Assembly: GCA_964417825.1 (NCBI GenBank)
Contig: CAYQJC010000019.1
Coordinates: 1-12,326, forward strand
Length of the DNA: 12,326 nucleotides
Direction: 5' to 3'
DNA from: CAYQJC01 sp964417825
GTDB lineage: Bacteria; Patescibacteriota; Minisyncoccia; Minisyncoccales; CG1-02-41-26
Both the position numbers and the translations under genes were made by a program. The notes beneath the pieces were generated by a model. It was not told the DNA's origin, ran no database searches, and saw only the letters and a list, made by a program, of their open reading frames with translations. Numbering within the stretch: the first letter of the stretch is position 1; every line of letters begins with the position of its first letter. Of this stretch, positions 5,820-12,326 are shown piece by piece.

Positions 5820-7068
5820 AATTTATAGCTTAATAAAAAAAGAAATTTCTCGCCAGAGAGATGGGTTAGTTTTAATTCCCTCAGAAAATTATGCCAGTTT
5901 AGCAGTATTGGAAGCAATGGGAACTCCTTTAAGCAATAAATACTCAGAAGGGTATCCTCAAAAAAGATATTACAGCGGTAATGAATTTATTGATAAGATT
6001 GAGGAAATTGCAATTGCCAGAGCCAAAAAAATTTTTAAAGCAGAACACGCTAATGTCCAACCTCATTCTGGTTCACAAGCTAATGCTGCAGTTTATTTAG
6101 CTCTCTTGAAACCCGGTGACAAGATTTTAGGGATTGATTTAAGGGCAGGAGGTCATTTAACTCACGGTTCGCCAGTGAACTTCTCAGCGAAATTTTACAA
6201 ATTTGACCATTATGGAGTAAACCCCAAAACCGAAAGAATTGATTTTAAAGAAGTTAGAAAAAAAGCTTTAAAATTCAAGCCAAAATTAATCATTACCAGC
6301 ACTACTAGCTATTCAAGAAAACTCAATTTCAAAAAATTTCGTCAAATCGCTGATGAAGTTGGTGCTTATTTAATGGCCGACATCTCCCATATTGCTGGGT
6401 TAGTTATTGCGGGATTACATCCTCATCCTTTTCCTTGGTGTGATGTGGTTACCACCACCACTCATAAAACCTTACGAGGCCCTCGGGGAGGATTAATTTT
6501 ATCAAAAATTAAAGATAGAATAGATAAAAAAGGAAAACTAAGTTTAAGTGAAAAAATTGACAGAGCAGTTTTTCCTGGAATCCAAGGAGGTCCTTTAGAC
6601 CATGTTATCGCCGCTAAAGCGGTTTGTTTTTTAGAGGCGATGAGACCGGCTTTTAAAAAATACCAACAGCAAGTGATTCGCAATGCCCAAGCTATGGCAG
6701 AAGAATTTGAAAAAAGAGGAGTTCGGGTAATTAGTGGAGGAACTGACAATCATTTGCTGGTTATAGATATTTCACCTTTCAGAATTGATTCCAAGAGAAT
6801 TCAAGACGAATTAGATAAAGTTGGTATTTTTGTTAATCGAAATTCTATTCCTTTCGATAAACGCCCTCCTTATAATCCTTCAGGTATTCGATTAGGTTCA
6901 CCAGCTATAACTACTAGGGGATTTAGAGAAAGAGAAGCAAAAGAAGTAGTTAGATTAATTCTAAAAGTAATAAAGAATATTAACGATCCAAAAGTAAAAA
7001 AGGAAGTGGCCGGCGAAGTGAAAAAGTTAACCAAAAGATTTCCTATTTATGAAGATTTTCAATGGTAA
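5794..7068 (+). CDS. glyA: Serine hydroxymethyltransferase
   Basis: SHMT (424 aa) is a cytosolic PLP enzyme that converts serine and tetrahydrofolate to glycine and 5,10-methylene-tetrahydrofolate, the methyl donor used by the ThyX encoded just upstream. Visible landmarks are LIPSENYAS, NKYSEGYPQKRYYSG, HSGSQANAAVY, GGHLTHGSPVN, the DISHIAGLV segment, and TTTTHKTLRGPRGG, where K225 is the Schiff-base lysine. FPGIQGGPLDH and the C-terminal IRLGSPAITTRG are also present. Length is typical of bacterial GlyA. The start at 5794 lies 26 bp inside thyX. It gives an N-terminus (DPKIYSLIKKEISRQRDGL) that aligns naturally with the family, and no later Met lies before the conserved SENY. The downstream folD start overlaps this gene by 20 bp. 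Confidence 0.96.
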   Translation: MKLRKVDPKIYSLIKKEISRQRDGLVLIPSENYASLAVLEAMGTPLSNKYSEGYPQKRYYSGNEFIDKIEEIAIARAKKIFKAEHANVQPHSGSQANAAVYLALLKPGDKILGIDLRAGGHLTHGSPVNFSAKFYKFDHYGVNPKTERIDFKEVRKKALKFKPKLIITSTTSYSRKLNFKKFRQIADEVGAYLMADISHIAGLVIAGLHPHPFPWCDVVTTTTHKTLRGPRGGLILSKIKDRIDKKGKLSLSEKIDRAVFPGIQGGPLDHVIAAKAVCFLEAMRPAFKKYQQQVIRNAQAMAEEFEKRGVRVISGGTDNHLLVIDISPFRIDSKRIQDELDKVGIFVNRNSIPFDKRPPYNPSGIRLGSPAITTRGFREREAKEVVRLILKVIKNINDPKVKKEVAGEVKKLTKRFPIYEDFQW

Positions 7069-7900
7069 AAGTGAAGGAGAAAAGATTCTTTTAAAATTAA
7101 AAAAAGCGCTGAAGAAAGAGAAAATTACTCCCAAACTTGCTATAATTCTGGTTGGGGAAAATAAGGCTTCTAAACTTTTTATCAGACGAAAAAAAGAAGC
7201 GGCTAAAGTTGTTGGGATAGAAGTGGAATTATACAAGTACAAAAAAGAAGTTTCTCAGAAAAAGATTGTCGAGAAAATAGAAAAACTAAATAAAGATCAA
7301 TCAGTTAATGGAATTGTTGTTCAACTTCCCTTGCCAAAAAATTTTGATACCGAGAGAATCATCGAAAAGATAAATCCAAAAAAAGATGTTGATGGTTTTC
7401 ATCCACTCAATCGGAAGTTATTAAAGATGGGGAAACCCTATTTTTTCCCGGTTTTACCCTCAGCCATCTGGATTGCCTTGAGGAAAGCCAGAAAATCTTA
7501 CTCAAAAAAGAAAATATTAGCTTTGGTCAATTCTAAAGTTTTCGGTCAAACTCTTAAAAATTTTTTAGAAAGAAAAAAAATAAAAATAGATTATTTGCTA
7601 AGAAAAAATTATTCTCTTTCTGAAATTGAGAAAAAATTAAAATCAGCAGATGTTATTATTACAGTTTGCGGCCAACCAAAATTGATAAAAGGCCAAATGA
7701 TAAAGAAAGCAGCCATCCTGCTTGACGGGGGAATTACATTAACAAAAAAAGGCAAGTTGATTGGCGATATTGATAGAGAAAGTGTAAGAAAGAAAGCTGG
7801 TTTTTTGACTCCAGTGCCCGGCGGCTTGGGCCCCCTTACAGTTAGTTTACTTTTAAGAAATGTTTATTTGGCTCAGAAAATCCAAAAACAAAAATTATGA
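7049..7900 (+). CDS. folD: Divergent bifunctional methylenetetrahydrofolate dehydrogenase/cyclohydrolase (FolD)
   Basis: FolD (283 aa) interconverts methylene-, methenyl- and 10-formyl-tetrahydrofolate. The folate site is largely kept: K48 in FIRRKKEAA (E. coli K54), Q92 in GIVVQLPLP, D115 in KDVDGFHPLN, and the C-terminal TPVPGGLGPLTVSLLLRN. Several usual landmarks are gone. The Tyr of the YxxxK motif is F44. The PCTP motif reads FFPVLPSAI. The NADP signature GRSxxVGxP is reduced to LVNSKVFGQT (159-168). The enzyme may therefore prefer another cofactor or have a weakened dehydrogenase step. Its position between glyA and the Dcd/Dut paralog argues that it serves the one-carbon supply for ThyX. 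It overlaps glyA by 20 bp and the next gene by 4 bp. Confidence 0.9.
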   Translation: MKIFNGKSEGEKILLKLKKALKKEKITPKLAIILVGENKASKLFIRRKKEAAKVVGIEVELYKYKKEVSQKKIVEKIEKLNKDQSVNGIVVQLPLPKNFDTERIIEKINPKKDVDGFHPLNRKLLKMGKPYFFPVLPSAIWIALRKARKSYSKKKILALVNSKVFGQTLKNFLERKKIKIDYLLRKNYSLSEIEKKLKSADVIITVCGQPKLIKGQMIKKAAILLDGGITLTKKGKLIGDIDRESVRKKAGFLTPVPGGLGPLTVSLLLRNVYLAQKIQKQKL

Positions 7901-8436
7901 TTTTGGGCACAGAAAATTTGTTAAAATTAGTTAAAGAAAAGAATTTGGTAAAAAATCTTTCCCAGAGAGAACTCACCAATCCTGAAGGTGCTGGTTTTGA
8001 TTTAAGAATAGGGGAGTTATACACCCTGGGGGGAAAAGGTTTTTTAACTCAAGAAATCAGAGAGACACCCAAGGTAAAGTTGCTGGCAAAATTTGATCCG
8101 AATTTTCCTAAAAAAGTGACCTTAAAACCAAAGATCTATTATTTAATGAAAACTATTGAAGAATTGAATATGCCCGAAAACCTGCTGGCTCTTTTTACTC
8201 CTCGCTCAACCCTTTATCGTTCAGGGATTTATATTTTTGGTGGCCAAACCGCCCCCGGTTATAAAGGTTCTTTAACAATGGGCATTTATAATTTCCGCGA
8301 TGAAGATTTTCAATTAGAGATGGGTTCCCGGGTTTTACATATTATGTTTTTTGAAATAAAAGGGAAGTCAAATTTATATCACGGTCAATGGCAAGGAGGG
8401 AGAGTTGTCACTAAAAACAAAGAAAAACAAATTTAA
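7897..8436 (+). CDS. Dcd/dUTPase superfamily protein, putative dUTP diphosphatase with altered active site
   Basis: This 179-aa protein belongs to the trimeric dCTP deaminase/dUTPase fold. PRSTLYRSGI (102-111) matches the RSSLxRxGL motif, and PGYKGSLTMGIYN matches PGWxGxxxLExxN. YHGQWQGGRV near the C-terminus resembles the Y-x-G-x-[YW]-QG tail of archaeal-type members. Two expected residues are missing. The aspartate of DPG[WY] is A119, and the deaminase glutamate (E134 in the upstream Dcd) is G129. Deamination is therefore unlikely. The obvious job in this pathway is dUTP to dUMP hydrolysis, filling the step between Dcd and ThyX, but loss of the aspartate makes even that uncertain. A regulatory or partner subunit for Dcd is an alternative. 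It overlaps folD by 4 bp and lies 3 bp before tmk, in the middle of the thymidylate block. Confidence 0.75.
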   Translation: MILGTENLLKLVKEKNLVKNLSQRELTNPEGAGFDLRIGELYTLGGKGFLTQEIRETPKVKLLAKFDPNFPKKVTLKPKIYYLMKTIEELNMPENLLALFTPRSTLYRSGIYIFGGQTAPGYKGSLTMGIYNFRDEDFQLEMGSRVLHIMFFEIKGKSNLYHGQWQGGRVVTKNKEKQI

Positions 8437-8439
8437 AAT

Positions 8440-9057
8440 ATGATGAAACATCATTATCCGGGAAAATTTATTGTTTTTGAAGGATTAGATGGGGCAGGGA
8501 CAACCACTCAGCTTGATCTTTTGCAAAAATATCTAAAAAAGAAGAGAATTAAAGCTCATTTTACTCGTGAGCCAACTCAATATCTTATTGGAGGGCTAAT
8601 AAAAAGCTGGCTCAGCAATGATTGGAAAAGTACTCCAGAATGCCTTCAACTCCTGTTTACAGCCGATAGGGCCTATCATTTGGAGAAAGAAATAATTCCT
8701 CTGCTTAAGAAAGGAATAGTTGTAGTTTCTGATAGATATCTTTTTTCAACGTTAGCTTATGGAATGTTAGAGATAAAGGATGAGAAGTGGCTCTTTGAAA
8801 TTAACCGAAAATTTATTTTACCCGATCTAACATTTTTCCTTGATGTTTCTCCTGAAGTTTGTATTGAGAGAATTAAAAAAGATAGATTCTCAGCTGAACT
8901 TTTTGAGAAAAAAGAGAAACTTGAGAAAGTTCGCCAGAACTATTTAGAGATTTTCAAAAAATTTAAAAAAGTTTTTATCATTAATGGAGATAAGGCAATT
9001 GAAAAAGTTTTTGAAGATATAAAAAAGGTCATAGATAGAGAAATAAAGCAAAAATGA
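8440..9057 (+). CDS. tmk: Thymidylate kinase with a Lys-to-Thr P-loop
   Basis: Tmk (205 aa, usual length) phosphorylates dTMP to dTDP in the cytosol. It has FEGLDGAGTTTQ (13-24), FTREPTQYLIG, LLFTADRAYHLEKEI, VSDRYLFSTLAYG with the DRY motif, and FFLDVSPEVCIERI. A LID-like segment follows around DRFSAELFE. In the Walker A loop the usual GxGK[ST]T lysine is Thr21 (codon ACA at 8500-8502), while the rest of the loop is intact. Whether this is a subfamily trait or a true catalytic change cannot be decided here. The REPT rather than REPGGT motif suggests a subfamily apart from the E. coli type. ATGATG offers two adjacent starts; the first is taken. It follows the Dcd/Dut-like gene by 3 bp and completes dTDP synthesis in the operon. 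Confidence 0.92.
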   Translation: MMKHHYPGKFIVFEGLDGAGTTTQLDLLQKYLKKKRIKAHFTREPTQYLIGGLIKSWLSNDWKSTPECLQLLFTADRAYHLEKEIIPLLKKGIVVVSDRYLFSTLAYGMLEIKDEKWLFEINRKFILPDLTFFLDVSPEVCIERIKKDRFSAELFEKKEKLEKVRQNYLEIFKKFKKVFIINGDKAIEKVFEDIKKVIDREIKQK

Positions 9058-9061
9058 AATT

Positions 9062-9751
9062 ATGAAAAGATTCAATCCCGCTAAACTTATTGACCACACA
9101 AATATTGATCCCAAAGCCACTGCCCGAGACATTAAAAAAACTTGCCGGGAAGCAAAAAAATATAAATTTCGAGGAGTTTGTGTAAATCCTGAATGGGTGA
9201 AATTAGTTCATGAAGAGTTGAAAAAAACCGGAATAAAGACTGTTGTCTTGGTGGATCCACCAATGGGTCAAAGTCCTCATTTTAGAAGAGTTAAGATTTG
9301 TAAAAAGGCAAAGAAAGATGGAGCGGATGAAATAGATGTAGTGATGAATATTATTGATCTAAAATATGAAAGATACGACGATGTTCTAAACGATTTAAAA
9401 GAAATTTGTAAAATTTTGCCAACTAAAGTAATTATTGGATCGGGCTATTTAACCGATAAAGAGATTGAAAAAGCTTCTCAACTTGTCAAGAAAGCCGGAG
9501 CCTTCTGTGTTAAAACAGCCACTGAGAAAGACCCCCTGGAACATATCGAACTTAAAGAAAAAGCAAGACATCTGAAAATTATGGCTAAAGCTGCCCCTGG
9601 TTTAAAAATAAAAGCTTCAGGAAAAATCAGAACTTACAGAGATCTGCGAATGATGGTAGAAGCTGGAGCAGATATCATCGGAACAAGTTCTTCAGTTAAA
9701 ATAATACAAGGTTACAAAAGAGCTCATCGAGTTACTAAGAATAAACGCTAA
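9062..9751 (+). CDS. deoC: Deoxyribose-phosphate aldolase
   Basis: DERA (229 aa) is a class I aldolase that reversibly cleaves 2-deoxyribose-5-phosphate to acetaldehyde and glyceraldehyde-3-phosphate. The sequence shows LIDHTNIDPKAT at the N-terminus and DEIDVVMN with D92 (E. coli D102). The Schiff-base lysine K151 is in FCVKTATEKD, K184 is in KASGKIRT (E. coli K201), and AGADIIGTSSS gives the phosphate-binding end. It is divergent in places: the usual GFPLG reads DPPMG (65-69), and the ILE[TS] strand reads IIGSG (124-128). Four bp separate it from tmk, so it is very likely in the same transcript. It could salvage carbon from deoxynucleosides, or run in reverse to make deoxyribose phosphate for nucleotide salvage. 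The direction is not evident from sequence. Confidence 0.92.
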   Translation: MKRFNPAKLIDHTNIDPKATARDIKKTCREAKKYKFRGVCVNPEWVKLVHEELKKTGIKTVVLVDPPMGQSPHFRRVKICKKAKKDGADEIDVVMNIIDLKYERYDDVLNDLKEICKILPTKVIIGSGYLTDKEIEKASQLVKKAGAFCVKTATEKDPLEHIELKEKARHLKIMAKAAPGLKIKASGKIRTYRDLRMMVEAGADIIGTSSSVKIIQGYKRAHRVTKNKR

Positions 9752-9792
9752 GTTATTGATCATTGAGAGATTAACTTTTCAGTCCATAATTT

Positions 9793-11298
9793 ATGGGCTA
9801 CAAACCAACAATTGGCTTGGAAATCCATATTGAATTGGAGACAAACTCTAAGATGTTTTGCTCTTGTAAAAATGACCCTGATGAAACCCAACCGAATACA
9901 AACGTCTGTTCAATTTGTATGGGACACCCTGGGACTTTACCGGTTATAAACAAAGAGGCAGTCTACAAGGTGATTAAAACGGCTCAAGCACTAAATTGCC
10001 AGGTTCAAGAGAGAACTTTTTTTGAAAGAAAAAACTATTTTTATCCCGACTTACCGAAGGGTTATCAAATCTCTCAGTATGCAGCTCCAATAGGCAAGAA
10101 TGGGTATTTAGAAATTTCAGGAAAAAAAATTAGAATTGAAAGAATTCATCTAGAAGAGGATACAGGAAAATTGATTCATCCAGAAGGGATGGATTTTTCA
10201 TTGGTTGATTTTAATCGAGCGGGTATCCCTTTAATGGAATTGGTTACTGAACCGGATATTGAATCTGCTAAAGAAGCAAGGGAATTTGCTCGTCAATTGC
10301 AGCTAATACTGAGATATTTAGAAGTTTCTCAAGCTAATATGGAAAAGGGACAAATGAGAGTGGAAGTAAACATATCTCTTAGGAAGACTGAGCATCAAAG
10401 CTTAAATGTTAAATCTGAGTTAGGCACTAAAGTAGAAATAAAGAATTTGAACTCCTTGCGAGCAGTTGAAAAAGCTATCGAATATGAAATAAAAAGGCAA
10501 AGTGAAATTTTAGCAAAAGGCCAAAAAATAATTCAAGAGACAAGAGGCTGGGATGAGAAAAAAGAAATAACTTCCTCCCAAAGAAGAAAAGAAGAAGCTC
10601 ATGATTATCGTTATTTTCCTGAGCCTGATTTACCTCCTTTGAAATTTGACAAAGAATTTTTAGAAAAAATTAAAGCAAAAATTCCTGAGCTGCCTCAGCA
10701 AAGAAGAGAGAGGTTCCAGCGAGAATATCAGTTAAGTGAGAAAGAGATTGAACTTTACATCTATCAAAAAGAATTAGGAGAGTTTTTTGAGAAGGTAATG
10801 TCGGAGTTGAGAAATTGGATTAAAGAGAAAAGATTTCAAGATCGCCTTAAAGAGTCAGAGTTTAAAAATTTAGCTAAAATAACTTCCAATTATATAGCCA
10901 GCGATCTTCAGGGGCTTTTAGCTGGAAAATTAGTGAGCAGTCCCGATTTTAAAATTACTCCAGAAAATTTTGCTGAATTCTGTAGTATGATCTATCTCAA
11001 AGAAATTTCAAGCAAGATTGCTAAAACTTTGTTAGTTGAGATGTTCCGGACTGGCAAAGACCCCTCCCAGATTATTGAGGAGAAGGAATTAAAACAAATT
11101 ACCGATAGCCAGGAACTTGAAAAAATTATTAAAGAAGTGATGGAGAAAAATCCTCAGCCGGTTGATGATTACCGAAAAGGAAAAGAGGCCGCTTTGCAAT
11201 TTTTAGTTGGCCAGGTAATGAAAGAAACCAAAGGAAAAGCCAGCCCCGAAATAGCAAACAAAATTTTAAAAAAGCTACTAGAGACCCGCTCTCTGTAA
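9793..11298 (+). CDS. gatB: Aspartyl/glutamyl-tRNA(Asn/Gln) amidotransferase subunit B
   Basis: GatB (501 aa) is the tRNA-binding and kinase subunit of the GatCAB complex. That complex converts misacylated Glu-tRNA-Gln (and often Asp-tRNA-Asn) to the correct amide, so the organism probably lacks GlnRS. Landmarks are TIGLEIHIEL, a Cys cluster (C23, C25, C39, C42) in the zinc-site region before GHPGTLP, and FFERKNYFYPDLPKGYQISQ. Also present are LEEDTGKLIH, DFNRAGIPLMELVTEPD and DYRYFPEPDLPPL. The C-terminal YqeY-like tail has LVGQVMKETKGKASPE. It is slightly longer than the typical 470-490 aa. gatA and gatC are not in the window. A 41-bp gap separates it from deoC, so cotranscription is likely but less certain. 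The final codons lie in a short tandem duplication (11284-11309). Confidence 0.96.
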   Translation: MGYKPTIGLEIHIELETNSKMFCSCKNDPDETQPNTNVCSICMGHPGTLPVINKEAVYKVIKTAQALNCQVQERTFFERKNYFYPDLPKGYQISQYAAPIGKNGYLEISGKKIRIERIHLEEDTGKLIHPEGMDFSLVDFNRAGIPLMELVTEPDIESAKEAREFARQLQLILRYLEVSQANMEKGQMRVEVNISLRKTEHQSLNVKSELGTKVEIKNLNSLRAVEKAIEYEIKRQSEILAKGQKIIQETRGWDEKKEITSSQRRKEEAHDYRYFPEPDLPPLKFDKEFLEKIKAKIPELPQQRRERFQREYQLSEKEIELYIYQKELGEFFEKVMSELRNWIKEKRFQDRLKESEFKNLAKITSNYIASDLQGLLAGKLVSSPDFKITPENFAEFCSMIYLKEISSKIAKTLLVEMFRTGKDPSQIIEEKELKQITDSQELEKIIKEVMEKNPQPVDDYRKGKEAALQFLVGQVMKETKGKASPEIANKILKKLLETRSL

Positions 11299-11309
11299 CC
11301 CGCTCTCTG
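11284..11309 (+). repeat. 12-bp tandem direct repeat across the gatB stop codon
   Basis: ACCCGCTCTCTG occurs at 11284-11295 and again at 11298-11309, a 14-bp period. The TAA stop of gatB (11296-11298) is formed at the junction of the two copies. The second copy adds an in-frame TGA (11308-11310) twelve bases later. The unit is GC-rich against its surroundings. It most simply reflects a recent replication-slippage duplication that set the current gatB end, just ahead of the aldolase start at 11314. Confidence 0.8.
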
Positions 11310-11313
11310 ATTT

Positions 11314-12326
11314 ATGTTTTTAAATTCAACTCAAAAGCTGTATGAGAAAATTGCTCAAGGAGAAATTGATGGCTTTACGGTACCTGCTTTTAATATCCGG
11401 ACTTTAACCTTTGAGGTTGCCAGGGCTCTTTTCAGGGCAGCTAAAAAAGAGAAAGCTGGGGCTTTTATTGTTGAGTTGGCCCAATCAGAAATGGACTATA
11501 CTTGCCAGTCGCCCGAAGAATATGCCAAAAATATCTTGAGGGCTGCCCGAGCAGAAAAATTTAACAATCCAATTTTTCTCCAGGCCGACCATTTCAAACC
11601 AAATCAAAAAAAGCCAGAGAATTTAGAAAAATTAATTCCCAGAGTCATTAAAGCAGGTTTTTATAACATTGATATTGATGGCTCTTCTTTGCCTTTAAGA
11701 GAAAATTTCACTCAAACAGCAAAATTTACTGCTTTTATTAGAAAATTAGAGCCAAAAAATACAGAAATTTCTATTGGTGGTGAAGTAGGAGTGATAGGGG
11801 GCGAAAATACAACAATGGAAGACTTCCGAGAGTTTCTCGAAGGATATACCAAAGAACTTTCTAAATATAGCATTCAAAAAGGTTTAATTAAAGTTGCTAT
11901 TCAGACTGGAACTTCTCATGGAGGTGTCGTTCTTCCTTCAGGTGAACTCAAAAAAATTGAAGCTGATTTTGATACCCTACGAGAGCTATCACAGGAGGCC
12001 AAAAAATATGGCCTCGCGGGAGTAGTTCAACATGGTGCTTCAACTCTACCAGAACGGTATTTTGAAAGATTTCCGGTAGTTGGGACTCTAGAGATTCATT
12101 TAGCAACAATTTTTCAAAATATAATTTACGATAGTGATTATTTTCCTCAATCCTTGAAAGATAAAATATATTTTTGGTTGAAAGAAAAATTTTCAGAGAA
12201 GAAAGATCCAGCCGATACTCAAGAACAATTTTTCTATAAATTTAGGAAATATGCTCTAGGAATTTTTAAGGAGGAGATCTTGAAAATTCCTCAAAAAAAT
12301 GTTAATAAAATTTGTGAGGAGATAGA
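11314..12326 (+). CDS. fba: Class II fructose-bisphosphate aldolase-family protein, 3' end outside the window
   Basis: An open frame starts at ATG 11314, 15 bp after gatB, and runs without a stop for 337 codons to the window edge. It matches the zinc-dependent class II aldolase fold, which cleaves fructose-1,6-bisphosphate to dihydroxyacetone phosphate and glyceraldehyde-3-phosphate. GFTVPAFNIR (20-29) opens the barrel. H93 in QADHF, E157 in GGEVGVIGGEN, H202 in GTSHGG and H240 in QHGAS (239-243) stand at the expected metal-ligand positions. It differs from the E. coli FbaA and Bacillus types in wording (QADHF, GTSHGGVVLPSG, VQHGASTLPE) and in its C-terminal region, so tagatose-bisphosphate or another ketose phosphate could be the substrate. 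No Shine-Dalgarno is visible. It may share the gatB transcript. Confidence 0.85.
   Translation, partial: MFLNSTQKLYEKIAQGEIDGFTVPAFNIRTLTFEVARALFRAAKKEKAGAFIVELAQSEMDYTCQSPEEYAKNILRAARAEKFNNPIFLQADHFKPNQKKPENLEKLIPRVIKAGFYNIDIDGSSLPLRENFTQTAKFTAFIRKLEPKNTEISIGGEVGVIGGENTTMEDFREFLEGYTKELSKYSIQKGLIKVAIQTGTSHGGVVLPSGELKKIEADFDTLRELSQEAKKYGLAGVVQHGASTLPERYFERFPVVGTLEIHLATIFQNIIYDSDYFPQSLKDKIYFWLKEKFSEKKDPADTQEQFFYKFRKYALGIFKEEILKIPQKNVNKICEEI

Noticed and set aside
3622..8436. Idea that the two Dcd-family genes are a recent duplication
   Set aside because: The two proteins share only the short fold motifs by eye and differ in catalytic residues and tails, so they are old paralogs, not a recent copy.
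2754..9132. Other - strand open frames opposite nusG, glyA, folD, the Dcd paralog and tmk
   Set aside because: All lie opposite well-supported genes, have low-complexity hydrophobic or basic composition, and lack start signals.
9763..9790. Promoter-like pair TTGAGA (9763-9768) and CATAAT (9785-9790) with a 16-bp spacer before gatB
   Set aside because: The start site would fall near 9797, inside gatB after its ATG at 9793, and the next Met (residue 21) would remove the conserved TIGLEIHIEL start. Probably chance in AT-rich sequence.

Overview
The window is a compact, AT-rich bacterial segment with every supported gene on the + strand. TGA is used as a stop codon (nusG, the first dcd, folD and tmk), and recognisable Shine-Dalgarno sequences are almost absent. 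Small genome-style packing, ThyX instead of ThyA, divergent core enzymes and rplK without an adjacent rplA suggest a Candidate Phyla Radiation (Patescibacteria) bacterium, perhaps a Parcubacteria lineage. That assignment is inference from gene style; no 16S gene is present. Use of TGA as stop argues against the UGA-glycine lineages (SR1, Gracilibacteria).

Layout. 1-227 is the 3' end of pheT (phenylalanyl-tRNA synthetase beta, FDX-ACB domain). 228-318 is a spacer with an AT-rich inverted-repeat cluster. 319-2271 is gyrB. 2272-2419 is a spacer with a second AT-rich inverted repeat, a strong sigma70-type promoter, and a terminator-like hairpin that starts almost exactly where transcription should begin. 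Then follows a nearly gapless train of genes: secE, nusG, rplK, dcd, a double-length thyX, glyA, folD, a second dcd/dUTPase-family gene, tmk, deoC, gatB and a class II aldolase that runs off the window. Junctions from nusG to deoC overlap (4, 4, 26, 20 and 4 bp) or are 3 to 11 bp apart, so one transcript from the promoter near 2355 is likely to carry at least secE through deoC. No stretch over 300 bases lacks a gene, and I see no tRNA, rRNA, CRISPR or mobile element.

How the genes work together. From dcd to tmk the genes encode a near-complete route to dTDP. Dcd turns dCTP into dUTP. A Dcd/Dut-family paralog may turn dUTP into dUMP. ThyX methylates dUMP with methylene-tetrahydrofolate, which GlyA makes and FolD interconverts. 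Tmk phosphorylates dTMP. ThyX releases tetrahydrofolate directly, so no dihydrofolate reductase is needed. DeoC and the aldolase link deoxyribose phosphate and sugar phosphates to triose phosphates. The pathway is wired directly behind the secE-nusG-rplK translation/secretion genes, where rplA-rplJ-rplL usually stand.

Several enzymes are unusual. ThyX is a tandem two-domain protein with the RHR(x7)S signature only in the second domain. The second Dcd-family protein lacks the aspartate and glutamate expected in its active site. The Tmk P-loop has Thr in place of Lys. FolD has lost the standard NADP-binding signature while keeping its folate-site residues. No wholly new system is evident; the most interesting material is this rewired thymidylate operon and its promoter/terminator architecture.
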